DNA of 6,193 nucleotides from Lachnospiraceae bacterium. GTDB taxonomy: Bacteria; Bacillota; Clostridia; Lachnospirales; Lachnospiraceae. The position numbers were made by a program, and so were the translations under genes. The DNA lies in NCBI GenBank assembly GCA_900766815.1, contig CAAFWV010000043.1:1-6193 (forward strand), given 5' to 3'. Shown piece after piece: positions 4,949-6,193 of this stretch (its first letter is position 1; each line of letters opens with the position of its first letter). The notes under the pieces are model-generated. The model worked only from the letters and a program-made list of their open reading frames with translations, was not told where the DNA came from and did no database searches.

Positions 4949-6193
4949 GCTACTTAGAAGAGCGTTACTTCTTGTAACGCTTTTTGTTGCGTTTATATTC
5001 ATACTGATTCTGTGGCTCAATGGCGTTTTTTCACCGAAGCAGGAGCCTTCTTCCGTAAAAAACGCGAGTACTGACGTAGTCGCCGACGAAAGCGGAATGA
5101 TAATCGGCAGTGATTTAGATGCCTGGAAAAGTGATGAGACCTTCTTCGACGCTAAGAAAATCGGAGACGGTAAATATGAGAACGAAGCAGGCATCGGAGT
5201 GGTACTCACAGCTTCATCTGTAGAGAAGGATTTAAGAATCAGAATATTGGATGATAAGGGCAAGCTTATCAGAGGTAAGAAGTTCACTGTTACAATCGGC
5301 AATACCATGGATGTTACTGATGACGATATGGATGGTGTAATCCATGTGACAGATTTATCTCCCGGAGATTATACGATAAGCATGGCTATGGAGCCGGGAT
5401 ATGTAGTTCCCACAACCCCGCTTGTATGCAATGTCAAAGCTAAGATTGATTATCGTGTTATTGATGATATCACTTATCTCATTAAGACAGAGGCGGAGAT
5501 TGATCCTGAGACGGAGGATACTGCGGTTAATGATGCGGCGACTGAGACCATGGGAGTCTCTTCTGTCAAGACGGTTGACGGAGCAGTCTTTGGTATAGAT
5601 GTATCCAAGTATAACGGTTATATCGACTGGGATAGGGTTAAGGCATCGGGCGTAGACTTCTGTATTATAAGATGTGGCTACAGAGGCTCCACCACGGGTG
5701 CAATTGTTGAGGATCCGTACTTTAGAACCAATATTGCAGGAGCGACGGCTGCCGGAATTAAGGTCGGAGTATACTTCTTCACTCAGGCAACCAATAACGT
5801 CGAAGCGATAGAGGAAGCCAGTGCGGCGGTTAACCTGGTCGAAGGATATAAGCTGAGCTATCCGATTTTCATAGACAGTGAGGGCGCCGGAGGCAGAGGC
5901 AGAGCTGATAATCTGGATGCGAATGCCAGAAGCGACATTCTGCAGACCTTCTGTGAGACGGTGAGAAACAGCGGATACAACGCCGGAGTATATGCCAGCA
6001 AGAACTGGTATAATAACAGACTTGATATCACGAGGCTGTCAGCTGATAACGTAATATGGCTTGCGGAATACAGTGATGCGGTATCCTATGGCGGTACCTA
6101 CCAGATGTGGCAGTACAGCTCGAATGGTTCGGTTGATGGAATAGAGGGCAGGGTAGATATGAATCTAAGCTACCTTGATATGGCAGATAATTA
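4938..6193 (+). CDS. Membrane-anchored GH25 lysozyme-like protein (runs to window edge)
   Basis: This second predicted muramidase has 418 codons in the window plus the two bases TA, so a stop (TAA or TAG) may begin at 6192. The frame has no stop within the window. After a short basic N-terminus (Lys4, Arg7, Arg8), a hydrophobic segment at about 9-27 should act as an uncleaved anchor or signal. A prealbumin-like beta-rich domain covers about 86-185, and GH25 covers about 218-415. GH25 acidic residues are Asp221 (GIDVS), Asp313 and Glu315 (FIDSE) and Asp407 (GRVDMN). It is a paralogue of the protein at 450-2906: over the first 78 residues of GH25 I count 59 identical. It lacks that protein's basic tail, Cys/His repeats and wall-binding repeat. 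It overlaps the end of rfbA by 11 bp, which suggests translational coupling. Since the last residues sit just past the normal GH25 end, the protein is probably complete or nearly so. Confidence 0.92.
   Translation, partial: MDSKLLRRALLLVTLFVAFIFILILWLNGVFSPKQEPSSVKNASTDVVADESGMIIGSDLDAWKSDETFFDAKKIGDGKYENEAGIGVVLTASSVEKDLRIRILDDKGKLIRGKKFTVTIGNTMDVTDDDMDGVIHVTDLSPGDYTISMAMEPGYVVPTTPLVCNVKAKIDYRVIDDITYLIKTEAEIDPETEDTAVNDAATETMGVSSVKTVDGAVFGIDVSKYNGYIDWDRVKASGVDFCIIRCGYRGSTTGAIVEDPYFRTNIAGATAAGIKVGVYFFTQATNNVEAIEEASAAVNLVEGYKLSYPIFIDSEGAGGRGRADNLDANARSDILQTFCETVRNSGYNAGVYASKNWYNNRLDITRLSADNVIWLAEYSDAVSYGGTYQMWQYSSNGSVDGIEGRVDMNLSYLDMADN
4961..4985 (+). terminator. Intrinsic-terminator-like hairpin within the start of the second GH25 gene
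   Basis: AGCGTTAC (4961-4968) pairs perfectly with GTAACGCT (4974-4981) across a 5-nt loop and runs into TTTTT (4981-4985). Bases 4957-4960 can also pair, partly by wobble, with the T-tract. The form and position, 12 nt after the rfbA stop, are those of a Rho-independent terminator for rfbBA. However, it lies in codons 8-16 of an apparently intact gene. Ribosomes translating that gene would melt the hairpin, so it may be a partial terminator or attenuator. Function is inferred from structure only. Confidence 0.55.

Overview
The window looks like chromosomal DNA from a Gram-positive, low-to-mid GC member of the Clostridia, most plausibly a Lachnospiraceae relative from a gut or rumen community. 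This is an inference from three things: the AGGAGG-type ribosome sites, the AGA-rich codon use, and a surface protein combining Cys/His 'H-x-W...C...CxxC' repeats, a cell-wall-binding repeat and a GH25 muramidase. The genus cannot be fixed from the sequence alone. All supported genes are on the + strand.

Region 1 (about 1-300) has no convincing gene. It holds a very regular array of ten copies of a 9-bp core (ATACATCGG or its reverse complement CCGATGTAT) in strictly alternating orientation. The five forward-reverse pairs each span exactly 40 bp. Neighbouring cores are separated by 22 or 23 bp, with one 11-bp exception, so the step is 31-32 bp, close to three turns of B-DNA. I do not recognise it as a named element, and it is the most interesting feature here. 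Region 2 (299-449) is a promoter and leader, with an extended -10 (TGGTATAAT) and an AGGAGG Shine-Dalgarno.

Region 3 (450-2906) encodes an 818-residue membrane-anchored GH25 lysozyme-like protein. It has a long basic cytoplasmic tail, one membrane segment, a prealbumin-like domain, Cys/His repeats, a wall-binding repeat and a C-terminal muramidase domain. Region 4 (2988-4948) carries rfbB and rfbA, the dehydratase and thymidylyltransferase of dTDP-sugar synthesis, 8 bp apart. Region 5 (4938-6193) encodes a second, smaller membrane-anchored GH25 protein that overlaps the end of rfbA by 11 bp and runs to the last base of the window. It shares the core architecture and high GH25 similarity with the first one.

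The locus therefore combines precursor supply for a dTDP-sugar (probably rhamnose) surface polysaccharide with two anchored peptidoglycan hydrolases. A reasonable inference is that it serves cell-envelope assembly or remodelling. rfbC and rfbD, needed to complete dTDP-rhamnose, are not in the window. An intrinsic-terminator-like hairpin lies inside the first codons of the second GH25 gene and may tune its expression relative to rfbBA.
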